DNA of 64,000 bases from Tetradesmus obliquus (lineage: Eukaryota > Chlorophyta > Chlorophyceae > Sphaeropleales > Scenedesmaceae), in NCBI GenBank assembly GCA_030272155.1, contig CP126201.1:5132501-5196500 (forward strand). The letters are read 5' to 3'. The notes under the pieces were generated by a model. It did no database searches, was not told the DNA's origin, and saw only the letters and a list, made by a program, of their open reading frames with translations. The position numbers were made by a program, and so were the translations under genes. Of this stretch, positions 43,607 to 55,492 are shown piece after piece. Each line of letters opens with the position of its first letter. The first letter of the stretch is position 1.

Positions 43607-46600
43607 TCAGCGCTGCTCTCAACAGGCATAACAGGAGCACGCGCTGCGCAGCACGGCTGCAGCTTGCGCTTTCTTGTGAGTGGCACCTGTTTGGAGGCTT
43701 GTTGCGTGCATGCTGTGGCAGCCGGGTGTGCTAAGAGTGTCTAGCAGTGCTGTGGATGCAGTGTTGCCGCTGCAGCTGCTGCGCAACGCCAGCAGGTGGC
43801 AGGGGCATGTGTAAGCAAGCGGTGTTCAAGCGCGCACGCCGCCAGCAGCTGCCGGCCTGCATGGCGCCTCCTTCACCAGCACGGCTGATCCGCGCTGCTC
43901 TCAACAGGCATAACAGGAGCACGCGCTGCGCAGCACGGCTGCAGCTTGCGCTTTCTTGTGAGCGGCACCTGTTTGGAGGCTTGTTGCGTGCATGCTGTGG
44001 CAGCCGGGTGTGCTAAGAGTGTCTAGCAGTGCTGTGGATGCAGTGTTGCCGCTGCAGCTGCTGCGCAACGCCAGCAGGTGGCAGGGGCATGTGTAAGCAA
44101 GCGGTGTTCAAGCGCGCACGCCGCCAGCAGCTGCCGGCCTGCATGGCGCCTCCTTCACCAGCACGGCTGATCCGCGCTGCTCTCAACAGGCATAACAGGA
44201 GCACGCGCTGCGCAGCACGGCTGCAGCTTGCGCTTTCTTGTGAGCGGCACCTGTTTGGAGGCTTGTTGCGTGCATGCTGTGGCAGCCGGGTGTGCTAAGA
44301 GTGTCTAGCAGTGCTGTGGATGCAGTGTTGCCGCTGCAGCTGCTGCGCAACGCCAGCAGGTGGCAGGGGCATGTGTAAGCAAGCGGTGTTCAAGCGCGCA
44401 CGCCGCCAGCAGCTGCCGGCCTGCATGGCGCCTCCTTCACCAGCACGGCTGATCCGCGCTGCTCTCAACAGGCATAACAGGAGCACGCGCTGCGCAGCAC
44501 GGCTGCAGCTTGCGCTTTCTTGTGAGCGGCACCTGTATGGAGGCTTGTTGCGTGCATGCTGTGGCAGCCGGGTGTGCTAAGAGTGTCTAGCAGTGCTGTG
44601 GATGCAGTGTTGCCGCTGCAGCTGCTGCGCAACGCCAGCAGGTGGCAGGGGCATGTGTAAGCAAGCGGTGTTCAAGCGCGCACGCCGCCAGCAGCTGCCG
44701 GCCTGCATGGCGCCTCCTTCACCAGCACGGCTGATCCGCGCTGCTCTCAACAGGCATAACAGGAGCACGCGCTGCGCAGCACGGCTGCAGCTTGCGCTTT
44801 CTTGTGAGCGGCACCTGTTTGGAGGCTTGTTGCGTGCATGCTGTGGCAGCCGGGTGTGCTAAGAGTGTCTAGCAGTGCTGTGGATGCAGTGTTGCCGCTG
44901 CAGCTGCTGCGCAACGCCAGCAGGTGGCAGGGGCATGTGTAAGCAAGCGGTGTTCAAGCGCGCACGCCGCCAGCAGCTGCCGGCCTGCATGGCGCCTCCT
45001 TCACCAGCACGGCTGATCCGCGCTGCTCTCAACAGGCATAACAGGAGCACGCGCTGCGCAGCACGGCTGCAGCTTGCGCTTTCTTGTGAGCGGCACCTGT
45101 TTGGAGGCTTGTTGCGTGCATGCTGTGGCAGCCGGGTGTGCTAAGAGTGTCTAGCAGTGCTGTGGATGCAGTGTTGCCGCTGCAGCTGCTGCGCAACGCC
45201 AGCAGGTGGCAGGGGCATGTGTAAGCAAGCGGTGTTCAAGCGCGCACGCCGCCAGCAGCTGCCGGCCTGCATGGCGCCTCCTTCACCAGCACGGCTGATC
45301 CGCGCTGCTCTCAACAGGCATAACAGGAGCACGCGCTGCGCAGCACGGCTGCAGCTTGCGCTTTCTTGTGAGCGGCACCTGTATGGAGGCTTGTTGCGTG
45401 CATGCTGTGGCAGCCGGGTGTGCTAAGAGTGTCTAGCAGTGCTGTGGATGCAGTGTTGCCGCTGCAGCTGCTGCGCAACGCCAGCAGGTGGCAGGGGCAT
45501 GTGTAAGCAAGCGGTGTTCAAGCGCGCACGCCGCCAGCAGCTGCCGGCCTGCATGGCGCCTCCTTCACCAGCACGGCTGATCCGCGCTGCTCTCAACAGG
45601 CATAACAGGAGCACGCGCTGCGCAGCACGGCTGCAGCTTGCGCTTTCTTGTGAGCGGCACCTGTTTGGAGGCTTGTTGCGTGCATGCTGTGGCAGCCGGG
45701 TGTGCTAAGAGTGTCTAGCAGTGCTGTGGATGCAGTGTTGCCGCTGCAGCTGCTGCGCAACGCCAGCAGGTGGCAGGGGCATGTGTAAGCAAGCGGTGTT
45801 CAAGCGCGCACGCCGCCAGCAGCTGCCGGCCTGCATGGCGCCTCCTTCACCAGCACGGCTGATCCGCGCTGCTCTCAACAGGCATAACAGGAGCACGCGC
45901 TGCGCAGCACGGCTGCAGCTTGCGCTTTCTTGTGAGCGGCACCTGTTTGGAGGCTTGTTGCGTGCATGCTGTGGCAGCCGGGTGTGCTAAGAGTGTCTAG
46001 CAGTGCTGTGGATGCAGTGTTGCCGCTGCAGCTGCTGCGCAACGCCAGCAGGTGGCAGGGGCATGTGTAAGCAAGCGGTGTTCAAGCGCGCACGCCGCCA
46101 GCAGCTGCCGGCCTGCATGGCGCCTCCTTCACCAGCACGGCTGATCCGCGCTGCTCTCAACAGGCATAACAGGAGCACGCGCTGCGCAGCACGGCTGCAG
46201 CTTGCGCTTTCTTGTGAGCGGCACCTGTTTGGAGGCTTGTTGCGTGCATGCTGTGGCAGCCGGGTGTGCTAAGAGTGTCTAGCAGTGCTGTGGATGCAGT
46301 GTTGCCGCTGCAGCTGCTGCGCAACGCCAGCAGGTGGCAGGGGCATGTGTAAGCAAGCGGTGTTCAAGCGTGCACGCCGCCAGCAGCTGCCAGCCTGCGA
46401 TGGCACCTCCTTCACCAGCACGGCTGATCCGTGCTGCTCTCAACAGGCATAACAGGAGCACGCGCTGCGCAGCACGGCTGCAGCTTGTGCTTTCTTGTGA
46501 GCGGCACCTGTTTGGAGGCTTGTTGCGTGCATGCTGTGGCAGCCGGGTGTGCTAAGAGTGTCTAGCAGTGCTGTGGATGCAGTGTTGCCGCTGCAGCTGC

Positions 46601-46794
46601 TGCGCAACGCCAGCAGGTGGCAGGGGCATGTGTAAGCAAGCGGTGTTCAAGCGTGCACGCCGCCAGCAGCTGCCGGCCTGCGATGGCACCTCCTTCACCA
46701 GCACGGCTGATCCGCGCTGCTCTCAACAGGCATAACAGGAGCACGCGCTGCGCAGCACGGCTGCAACTTGCGCTTTCTTGTGAGCGGCACCTGC
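43607..46794. repeat. 282-bp satellite array, about 11.3 copies, inside the CACTA element
   Basis: Near-identical 282-bp units; every 282 bp the same 89-codon (+) and 63-codon (-) frames recur, for example from 43747, 44029, 44311 and so on. The central nine copies differ almost only at one base: ctgtatgg instead of ctgtttgg in the copies at 44,535 and 45,381, exactly three units (846 bp) apart. The first copy is partial and the last two carry shared changes (a cctgcgatggcacc variant). It lies between the two element genes. Confidence 0.93.
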
Positions 46795-47740
46795 CAGGCT
46801 TCAAGTTGAAGGCTTGTTGCGATAGCCCTACAAGCATGCTATGGCAGTCTTGTCTCTTAACAATGTCTTGCAGTGCTGTTGATGCAGATTGCATCAAATG
46901 CAGTGCACCTGCAGGTGTTATGCACAATTTTACCATATGTGCATGTGCTATGCATCACCACGCAGAATGGTTCTGTGCTGGCCCATACATCACCTGCATT
47001 GTGTGCTTTGATTGCTGGTTTGCATATTGTGACCGTGCAGCACGATCATGACTGTTAGCATGTGTTGATATAGCAGCGTTGCTACCAGCTTGCTGTATGA
47101 CGTGCCGGCTCAAGTGCTGAACTGCACGTCAATAGCCATTGGCCGCTATGAAAGCTATGTATGCAGAGTTGAGACGCCTGCCAGGTTGCCTGAGCAGCAG
47201 CGCAATGTTTTGGCAATGACTGACTCTTCTTGGTGTTGCGCTCTCAAGCCCTTGACTACAAGCCAAGCTATGATAGCTCAGCGCGCACCAGCACGCGTAT
47301 GTACACATAGTTCATGGTTCAAACACAGTCATTACATGACACGCTCAGCAAACTTTCACATAAAGGAACCACAGATGTGGAGTACTCCACCTACTGGTAG
47401 GTGGCATGCAGCAGCCCCTGCACTGCAGGTGGCACCAGATACTGCAGCGCACACGCACCAGGCAGACACGCGCTGCCATGTAAGCCCTGAACTAATATCT
47501 GCAGCGCACACGCACCAGGCAGACACGCGCTGCCGTGTAAGGCCTGAACTAATATCTGCAGCGCACACGCACGAGGCAGACACGCGCTGCCATGTAAGCC
47601 CTGAACCAGCTGCAGCAGCACCCACGCACCAAGCAAACACACGCTGACATGCAAACCTAGCTCAATGCACTGTGCATGCCACAATGGTCACAAGCGGCGC
47701 TCACAGCGCCTCCACCGATGTACAGCTGCTGCTTGCACAC
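46795..47740. other. Element interior between satellite and transposase stop; contains a 57-bp repeat
   Basis: No gene seen. At about 47,440-47,645 a 57-bp unit (cgcacacgcaccaggcagac plus variable remainder) is repeated about 3.6 times. The last copy is the most diverged. The rest is unique sequence. Confidence 0.6.
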
Positions 47741-50700
47741 CTAGCGCAGCCGGCCGGCCCCACCAGTTGTGAAGCGGAATGGCACAAAAGCTAGGCTCTT
47801 GCCTTCTTCGAATGCGTGCACAAACAGCGGAGCTGCTATGTTCTGCAGCAGGACAGGATAGTTCTGGCCTGCAGTGAAAGAGGACTGCAAAATGCCACCC
47901 TTGCTGTCCCTGCTCATAGTGCTGAACAGCACCTGATCACAGATGTCAGGGTCAGTCAATGGCTGCCGGTACGGCAGGAAGTCACACATTGCCAAGCGCA
48001 ACACCTGCTCACCGGCAGCTGCCGGCAGCGACAAGCGCAGGTAGTACTTCACACGCGCAGCGTACGGCTTGACTTGAGCACCTTCCATGTACAGCACCAT
48101 CACCCATGTACCGTCCCTACTGCGCGATAGTGGGTACAGCGTGCTCGTCGCATAAGTGCCCCCTGGCAACACTGCACGCTGGTACTGCTGCACCACAACC
48201 TCATCCCACCTGCCACTCCACCGCTGCCACTCAGCTTGCGTCAGGTTGATGCGCAGCTTCTCCCTAACAAGGTCCTTCACAGTGCCCCAAGCCTCAGCCC
48301 CAAACGGCTTTGGCGCACCCATGAGGTGCCCCTCAGCCCGCAGTACACTGCGCGGAACACCCAGTGGCGCATCCCTGCCCACATGCTCCTGCCACGTCTG
48401 CAGGTTCAGGTGTGCATACTTGAGCCGCGCCCTGCGCAGCGCCCTGGTCACCATCTCATCAATGATCATCGTCACCTCTGGGTGCGACTTGGTGCCACCC
48501 TTAGAGCGGCCCTTCTTGCCGCCGACCAGCCGCTCAATCCAGAGCTCACCCAGGGGTGCAGTCAGGCCTCGGGATGCAACTTGCATCAGCAGTTGACAAG
48601 CCAACAAGTGGAGGTTGAAGGTGCACAGCTTGCCACCCGAAAGCTCCTGCAGACAGTGCATGGTAAATTTGAATCAGCCAGGTGGATGTCATTTGAGAGG
48701 AAGCCGCACAGCAGCAGCAGCAGCAGCAGCAGCACCATGCACCACTGCACAATGCCTGCCAGCCTACGTTAACTGAGACATGCATGCCAACTGAAAAGAT
48801 CAACAGACCAAAACAAACTGTTGTCGGCTGCATCCTCGCATGCCACACGATGGTTGCTACAGCACCAAAGCGGAAAACCTCACATGCAATGCTTGATCAA
48901 AAACGTAATGCAGTGCAGCATAACAAGCTCACCCCCTCAGCCGCCTTGCAGTAGGCCAACAGCTCCTCGTGCGCCTCCATCGCAGCTAGCAGCATGTGGT
49001 CCTCGCTGTCAAAGGAGTGGTGGGTCATGTGGAACAAGCCAAAGCGCCGCAGGTGACCAAAGCTCTTCTTGACAATGTCCGGCTGCAGCACCTCCTCAGA
49101 GGTGTTGCCGCTGCGATGCGGACGGAACAGCAGCGGCAGGAAGCACTCCAGGGCCCGCGCAAAATCTTCAATCTGCCAGGATCCCTTGCTGCTGCTCAGC
49201 ACATCCCTGGCGGGCCTGTTGAAGTTCGGGTGCAGGCCAATGCCAAGGCCACGGACACGGCCCTTGATGATGCGCCTGGACTCATTGGGCACTTGCGGCA
49301 CCTTGCTCTCCTGCAAGAGACAAAACAAGAAGTGCGCAGAACACGGAAAGCAGAAAGGCATGTCATGCTGAGACGTGCACTAAACGCAGAGAGAACAAAG
49401 GTGGCAGCTAGCAAGCCTGCTAGCAGATGACATCTAAATCTGGGCATGTACAACAACACCGCTTTGAGTTGCCAAGCATGCTGAGCGCATGCTGGTTGAA
49501 CTAATGACATGCTGCAAAGTTTACACTGCATAATATGCAAATGCGTGTGTGTACACATATCGTTGTGGTGTAGCGCAAGGTTTTTAGCTGGACACAGAAC
49601 AGTTTGTGACACTTGCTCACCTGTGCTGCCGCTCCCTTGGCAAAGATGGCCTCCAGAAAGTCCTTAAACACGCCCAGGAAGAACGCGTGACAGAAGGGCA
49701 CGATCCACAACCGGTTGGCATCCACCCAGTACAAATCCTCGCTGAGGAAAGGGCTCAGCCCCTTGAAGGGGGAGTTGTCAGGAGGCTGCACACCAGCAAC
49801 ACGGTACTGCTCTGCAACATGCGCGCGCACGCGGTTCACAAACTCATCCACGTAGCGGTCATCGCCACCGGCAGTCATGCTGCACGTTTTGCCTGCTCCG
49901 TAGCCCTTGGTGATGGCCACTGCATGCCCATACCCTAGATACCGCACCACGTCATCAACCTTGGTCCCCACCATGATGCAGAAGGGGCAAACCAGGTACG
50001 CTGTCCAGGAAGCCACAGTGTACATCAACTTGGCACGCGCAGGGGAGTCCGCATACACAGCCCCCAGCACAGCAAAGTGCAGGAAGGCTGTGCCTGCCAA
50101 GATGGCGGACGTGTTGGGGTCCCGCTCAGCAGGAGTGACATACACGCCATGACCACCTGCAGACAAAGCAGCAGTCATGTGCAGAACAGTAGCAGCACTC
50201 AGTAATGGATACAAGTATACAGCATGCCTGTTTTGCCGCTATACCGCCGATATTGATGAGAACATCATCAAAGCGGCATCAGCAGCATCAGCAGCAGCAG
50301 CAGCAGCGACAGCGGCAGCAGCCGCGCCAGCAAGTACTTCATATATTGCGTAACACAACACCTGCGGCACCACCATCACCAGCAGCAGCGGGCGCAGCTG
50401 CAGACACACACAGCGCGCCAGTGTCAGTGCTGCAGGCATGCCTACCAAGCAGCAGCACACCGGATTGAAAGAGAGACAAGTGCCGGCTGTGCACCTGTTG
50501 CGAGCATGACATGCAAAGCAGCGCGGATCTGCACATAACACAACTGCTTCCAAATGCCGCTACACAACGCTGCTGCGCGCACCTGCGCCATCTGAGGCGA
50601 CGCCGCCACCTCCAATAGCAGCAGCAGCAGTTGCATCACCAGCAGCAGCGGGCGCACCTGCAGACACAAAAAGCGCGCCAGTGTCAGCGCTGCAGGCATG

Positions 50701-53700
50701 CCTATCAAGCAGCAGCACACCGGATTGAAAGAGAAACAAGTGCCGGCTGTGCACCTGTTGAGCATGACATGCAAAGCAGCGCGGATCTGCACATAACACA
50801 ACTGCTTCCAAATGCCGCTACACAACGCTGCTGCGCGCACCTGCACCATCTGAGGCGACACCACCACCTCCAGCAGCAGCAGCAGCAGTTGCATCACCAG
50901 CAGCAGCGGGCACACCTGCAGACACAAACAGCGCGCCAGTGTGCAGGCATGCCTATCAAGCAGCAGCACACTGGATTGAAAGAGAAACAAGTGCCGGCTG
51001 TGCACCTGTTGAGAGCATGCCATGCAAAGCAGCGCGGATCTGCACATAACACAACTGCTTCCCAATGCCACTACACAACGCTGCTGCGCGCACCTGCGCC
51101 ATCTGAGGCGACGCCGCCACCTCCAGCAGCAGCAGCAGCAGCAGCAGCTGCATCACCAGCAGCAGCGGGCGCACCTGCAGACACAAACAGCGCGCCAGCG
51201 TCAGCGCTGCAGGCATGCCTACCAAGCAGCAGCACACCGGATTGAAAGAGAAACAAGTGCCGGCTGTGCACCTGTTGCGAGCATGTCATGCAAAGCAGCG
51301 CAGATCTGCACATAACACAACTGCTTCCAAATGCCGCTACACAACGCTGCTGCACGCACCTGCGCCATCTGACGCAACGCCGCCACCACAATCTTCAGCA
51401 GCAGCAGCAGCTGCATCACAAGCAGCAGCGGGCGCACCTGCAGACACAAACAGCGCGCCAGTGTCAGTGCTGCAGGCATGCCTACCAAGCAGCAGCACAC
51501 CGGGCTGAAAGAGAAACAAGTGCCGGCTGTGCACCTGTTGCGAGCATGCCATGCAAAGCAGCGCAGAATTGCACATCACACAAATGCTTCCAAATGCCGC
51601 TACACAACGCTGCTGCGCGCACCTGCGCCATCTGACGCGACGCCGCCACCTCCATCTTCAGCAGCAGCAGCAGCTGCATCACCAGCACCTGCAGACACAA
51701 ACAGCGCGCCAGCGTCATCGCTGCATGCATGCCTACCAAGCAGCAGCACACCGGGTTGAAAGAGAAACAAGTGCCGGCTGTGCACCTGTTGCGAGCATGC
51801 CATGCAAAGCAGCGCAGAATTGCACATCACACAAATGCTTATAAATGCCGCTACACGCTGCTGCGCGCACCTGCGGCATCTGAGGCAATGCTGTCATCTT
51901 CAGCAGCAGCAGCAGCAGCAGCGGCAGCAGCAGCAGCAGCAGCACCACCACCAGCAGCCGCAGCAGCCGGCGCACCTGCAGAGACGGACACAACGCGCCA
52001 GCGTTAGCAATGCATTAGCGTGGAACAAGCACCAGCTGGAAGACTGAGCAGTGCATATCAAACCATGCAATCCAACATGCACGTTCAAAACGTGTTATGT
52101 ACCTGTGGGCTGAGGTGGCGCAAGCCGCACTATGTCCGCCGTCAGTGGTTGCAGGAAGGCATCCATCACTGTGGGCTCTGTCGGGCCCTCGATCAGCACC
52201 GTGAGAGAATGCCACTCCGCCCATGCTGACGCGCCATCAGGAAGGCACTCGTACCTGCAGCCCGGCAACGGCAGTGGTGTTAGCATTGCGCCATGCCGAC
52301 ACACAGTTGTGGCTCCACAGAATGTTTATTTAGAGCGCTCTTCTCCAGCATGCAAGCATCATTGTGTTTCATCAACTTCAGCCACACACAGCGCTAGTAT
52401 TTATGGTTGCGACCCTGACATACCTCCACCAAATGCCGCCTGTGGACCACTGTCTGTTCTTGAACGGCTGGAAGAAGTCGCCGCCCACTGCGATCACGCC
52501 ATGGCCTGGTCCAGCTGCCGCACCACCTGTGGCTTTGTTAACGCGCTCCCATTCTGGTGAGGCCCAGAGGGAGCCAACCACCTTGGCCTTGGCGGTCCTG
52601 ATGGCTACCACGAAGTCTGGGTCCATCATCAGCTCCTTGATGGACTCCTGTGGACGGATGTACCAAAACCTCTGCAAGCAAACAGTCACAATCATCAGGG
52701 CAGCAAGACACTGCTGCTGATTTGCTAGTCAGCCTCCCTAGGCGCTGGCGTTATGAAATGCCTGCGTAGAATCAGGCAAAATGCTAGCCCGTGTCCTGGA
52801 CTGTTTCGCGTCAAGCGGCGTCATCAAGAGTGCACCATGATTAACTCACACAGCTGGAGGACTTATGGCCAGAGCATCTGCCGAGACACCACCAGCCCTG
52901 TCAAGCACCCTCCTGCTCACTCACCCTCACAGGCACCTCCTTGCCCAGCACAATGTTGAAGCGCTTGCCTCCACACTTGCCGCAGCAGTCATGCCGGTGA
53001 GCCTTCCACTCGGAGTGCGGGGTAGGGGGCCAGCCGGTGCACCCCAGGAGGCAGGAGTGCCACTCGTACTTGCTGGCAGGCGCCACATCCAGCACCTTCT
53101 TCATCATGTACAGGCTCTTGGGGAGCGTGTGGTCCTGCAGCAGAAGACAACAGAGCTTCACCACCGCATGCACGGCACCATGCCAGCAGTAACTGAGCCA
53201 ACATAATCCGCGTGCACATCAATGTCGATACTGTTACTTACAGCTGTGCATACCATATCAACAACACCAGCCAGCGCTAGCTAGCACCTGCACACATGCT
53301 GATATGTATGCCTTGCCTCACAATATACATGTCACGACAGCAAAGAGCATTCCAATGCAGCAGCTCTCACCTGAGGCAGCGCAAACTCAGTCATGAAACC
53401 AAGGATGTCGTTGAAAGCCGCATTGGTCATGCTGTGCTCATTCCAGATGGAGATCAACTTGTAGACAGCATCCATGTTGTTGACACGTGCTCCTGGGAAC
53501 AGCGGTTTGTCAGCATGCTCCTGCCACCAAGTGTGCTTGGGCAGGCAGCGTGGCATGTCCTCTGGCCTGGCGTAGTCCTTGGCAGTTATAGAGGGGTGAT
53601 CCCAAAAAAAGCCAGAAGATGACATGCTGGCCCGAGCTGCAGACGCAGCAGCATCACCAGGAGTGGCAGCTGCTGCTGCTGCTGCAGCGCCATCACCAAC

Positions 53701-54951
53701 AGCGGAGGCAGCAGCAGCGGCAGCAGCAGGAGTACGCATACCACCTGCTGCTCCAGCTTCACATGCACCACCCGTCACTGCTGCCCCGTCAGCAGCAGCT
53801 ACTGTTGCATCACCAGCACCAGCCGCGGCAGCAGCAGCGGCAACAGCAGCTGCGGCATCTTGCCCGGGTTGATCGGCACCACCGGCTTCATCATCTCCCG
53901 CTGCCTCGTCTTCCTCAGGCTCACTGCTAACATCCAGGTCGTCCAGCTCCTGGAGATGCTGCTGCGCCAGCTGGCGCACCCACGCTTCCTGACCAGGTGT
54001 GAACTGCTGCTGCTGAATACCAGACTCCAGCTCTGACCCAAGGTCAACTTGCTGCAACTGCTCGTCGTCGTCGTCATCATCACTGCAGACTGCGCGAGCA
54101 CCGAGCCTGACAGCCCCGGCTGCCACAGCAGCTGCGACCGCTGCGCGTGCTGCACGAATGTCGGCAGCAGCAGCTGCCACCACCTGCTCGCCAGCAGCTG
54201 CATGCACTGCTGCTGCAGCGGTTGCAGGGGTGCCATTGGCTGACACAGCTGCTGCTGCAGCAGCAGCAGCAGCAGCAGCAGCCTGAGCATCACCATCACC
54301 ATCATCATCAGCAGCAGCCACATCAGCAGCCTGCTGCTGCAGCTGCTGCTCGTATGAGGCAGATCCGCCAGCGTCATCTCCAAGTGATCCACTTGCTGCA
54401 GGCGATGCTGCTGCTGGCGGCGGTGCTGGTGCTGCTGCTCCTGATGGTGGTGCTGGTGCTGCTGTTGCTGCGGTTTCTGCTGCGGCTGCTGCCGCTTCTG
54501 CTGCTTCTGCTGCTGCTGCTGCAGCTGCTGCTCCGGCTGCTGCTGCTGCAGTGTGCTGTCCGCCACTTGCAGCCTGCTGCAGCACACCTGCAACAGGAGG
54601 CAGGCAGCCCACATGATATGCCAGCAGGTGAGTGAATGTTCATGGAAAATGGCGGGCAGGCAACTTCTTCTGGCCATGGGCCTGCAGGCCAGACAGCTGG
54701 CTGACAGCTGCAGGTGTCACTGCATCTGTGCATACGGTACCTGCGAGTTCCTGGCGCTCCGTGGCATCTGCTTGTGTGTTTGCAGGTTGACATTTTTCAG
54801 GCCCATGCTTTTTGTACCATGAGGAATAGCTGCAGTCTTCCCATTTGCGGCAGAGGGGGCATTGCCTCTCCACCGTCTCAGGTTGGAGCGTTGATGGACG
54901 CGTAGGCGCGTCGTGGTAAGCATTAGGACGTTTAACTTTGGTTTTAGGCAT
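47741..54951 (-). CDS. Tnp2-like CACTA transposase, 15 exons, intact frame
   Basis: Exons (minus): 54951-54741, 54587-53371, 53134-52925, 52671-52424, 52254-52103, 51975-51871, 51688-51623, 51437-51360, 51174-51094, 50915-50841, 50657-50583, 50397-50362, 50156-49621, 49310-48933, 48646-47741; 4374 nt, 1457 residues, every junction in phase. N-terminus MPKTKVKRPNAYHDAP, then a CPLC...H...C zinc-finger-like cluster, then about 300 Ala/Asp/Gln-rich residues. Tnp2 signatures follow: PLFPGARVNNMDAVYKLISI, LPKSLYMMKKVL, CCGKCGGKRFNIVLGKEVPV, RFWYIRPQESIKELM, GGDFFQPFKNRQWS, LTVLIEGPTEPTVMDAFLQP, and YADSPARAKLMYTVASWTAY with CPFC. GGDFF and YADSP sit where Tnp2 catalytic Asp residues fall. It cuts and pastes the surrounding element. 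Exons 6-12 are tandem duplicates coding an Ala/Gly-rich linker inserted in the catalytic domain. Confidence 0.88.
50340..51990 (-). repeat. Tandem array of seven exon+intron units (about 251-287 bp each)
   Basis: Acceptors (minus) at 51975, 51688, 51437, 51174, 50915, 50657 and 50397; donors close exons of 105, 66, 78, 81, 75, 75 and 36 nt. All are multiples of three and all are phase 1-1. Each unit holds TGTGTCTGCAG before the exon and CAG|GTGCGCGC after it. The exons code variants of GAPAAAGDAAAAAxxGGGVASDGA. The introns (about 185 bp) are also closely similar. Confidence 0.88.
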
Positions 54952-55367
54952 GTATCACTTCATCCGGGCAACCACTCAGCGGAGGTGGCCGTGAATGATA
55001 CTGCAGGCCTGGCAGACCGAACTGCTGTCAGTGAAACCTGAACGGCCTTAAAATCTATGTTATTGTACTGAGCAATCTGGGAAACAGCCAATGCGTTGTC
55101 CGATCAACAACACATCGCTTGCACTGATGGTTACATGACACGGTAAGCACTGTCGCGCATGTTGCCATAGTAAAGACGCTGGTTCAACTTCTAAAGCAAT
55201 AATTTAATATTCAGCTGTACAGAGAACAGAGACCCCGCATGGTCTGACAAACCCTACAGCAGGCGTCCTTTAGAGCATATATATGCGGTGAGCTTGTATA
55301 AACACAGATTAAATACGTTGTAGGTTGCTTTCAGGCCATGTATCACAAGTCAACGCTCCAGCAGCAG

Positions 55368-55475
55368 CACATGTCCAGTCGCAAAGCGCACAGGACATGA
55401 GACTGGACCTGCACACCCACCAACTGGACACGATTTGGTGCGACTGGACATGCCTGGACATGCAGCTGGACATCT
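55368..55475. repeat. Right subterminal CTGGACATG repeats
   Basis: About eight copies of TGGACA/TGTCCA within 110 bp, matching the left-end array at 38,500-38,670. Confidence 0.8.
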
Positions 55476-55489
55476 CGGTGACCATAGTG
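55440..55489 (-). repeat. Right terminal inverted repeat of the CACTA element
   Basis: Ends GTGACCATAGTG on the plus strand, the exact complement of the left terminus. About 90% identical to the left repeat over 50 bp by eye. Confidence 0.88.
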
Positions 55490-55492
55490 CTT
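55490..55492. other. Right target-site duplication (CTT)
   Basis: CTT immediately after the right terminus, equal to 38481-38483. Removing the element and one CTT would rejoin GGAAGGGCCTT with CCATCGCATG. Confidence 0.85.

Larger units (their letters stand above)
38484..55489 (-). mobile_element. Complete 17,006-bp CACTA (En/Spm-type) DNA transposon
   Basis: The left end reads CACTATGGTCACTGAAATGT; the right end, reverse-complemented, reads CACTATGGTCACCGAGATGT. By eye the inverted repeat continues for about 50 bp with 5 mismatches. CTT flanks both ends. Just inside each end lie arrays of CTGGACATG/CATGTCCAG, the kind of subterminal repeats bound by TNPA-type proteins in En/Spm. Inside are a 15-exon Tnp2-like transposase (54,951-47,741) and a second protein gene (43,149-39,045), both on the minus strand, plus an 11-copy 282-bp satellite between them. 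Termini, duplication, and a transposase frame without visible lesions suggest a recent, potentially autonomous copy; activity is inference. Confidence 0.9.

Noticed and set aside
43747-46272. Nine identical 89-codon plus-strand ORFs and 63-codon minus-strand ORFs as a gene family
   Set aside because: They recur exactly with the 282-bp satellite period, overlap on both strands, have no motif and no splice context. Best explained as passengers of the repeat.
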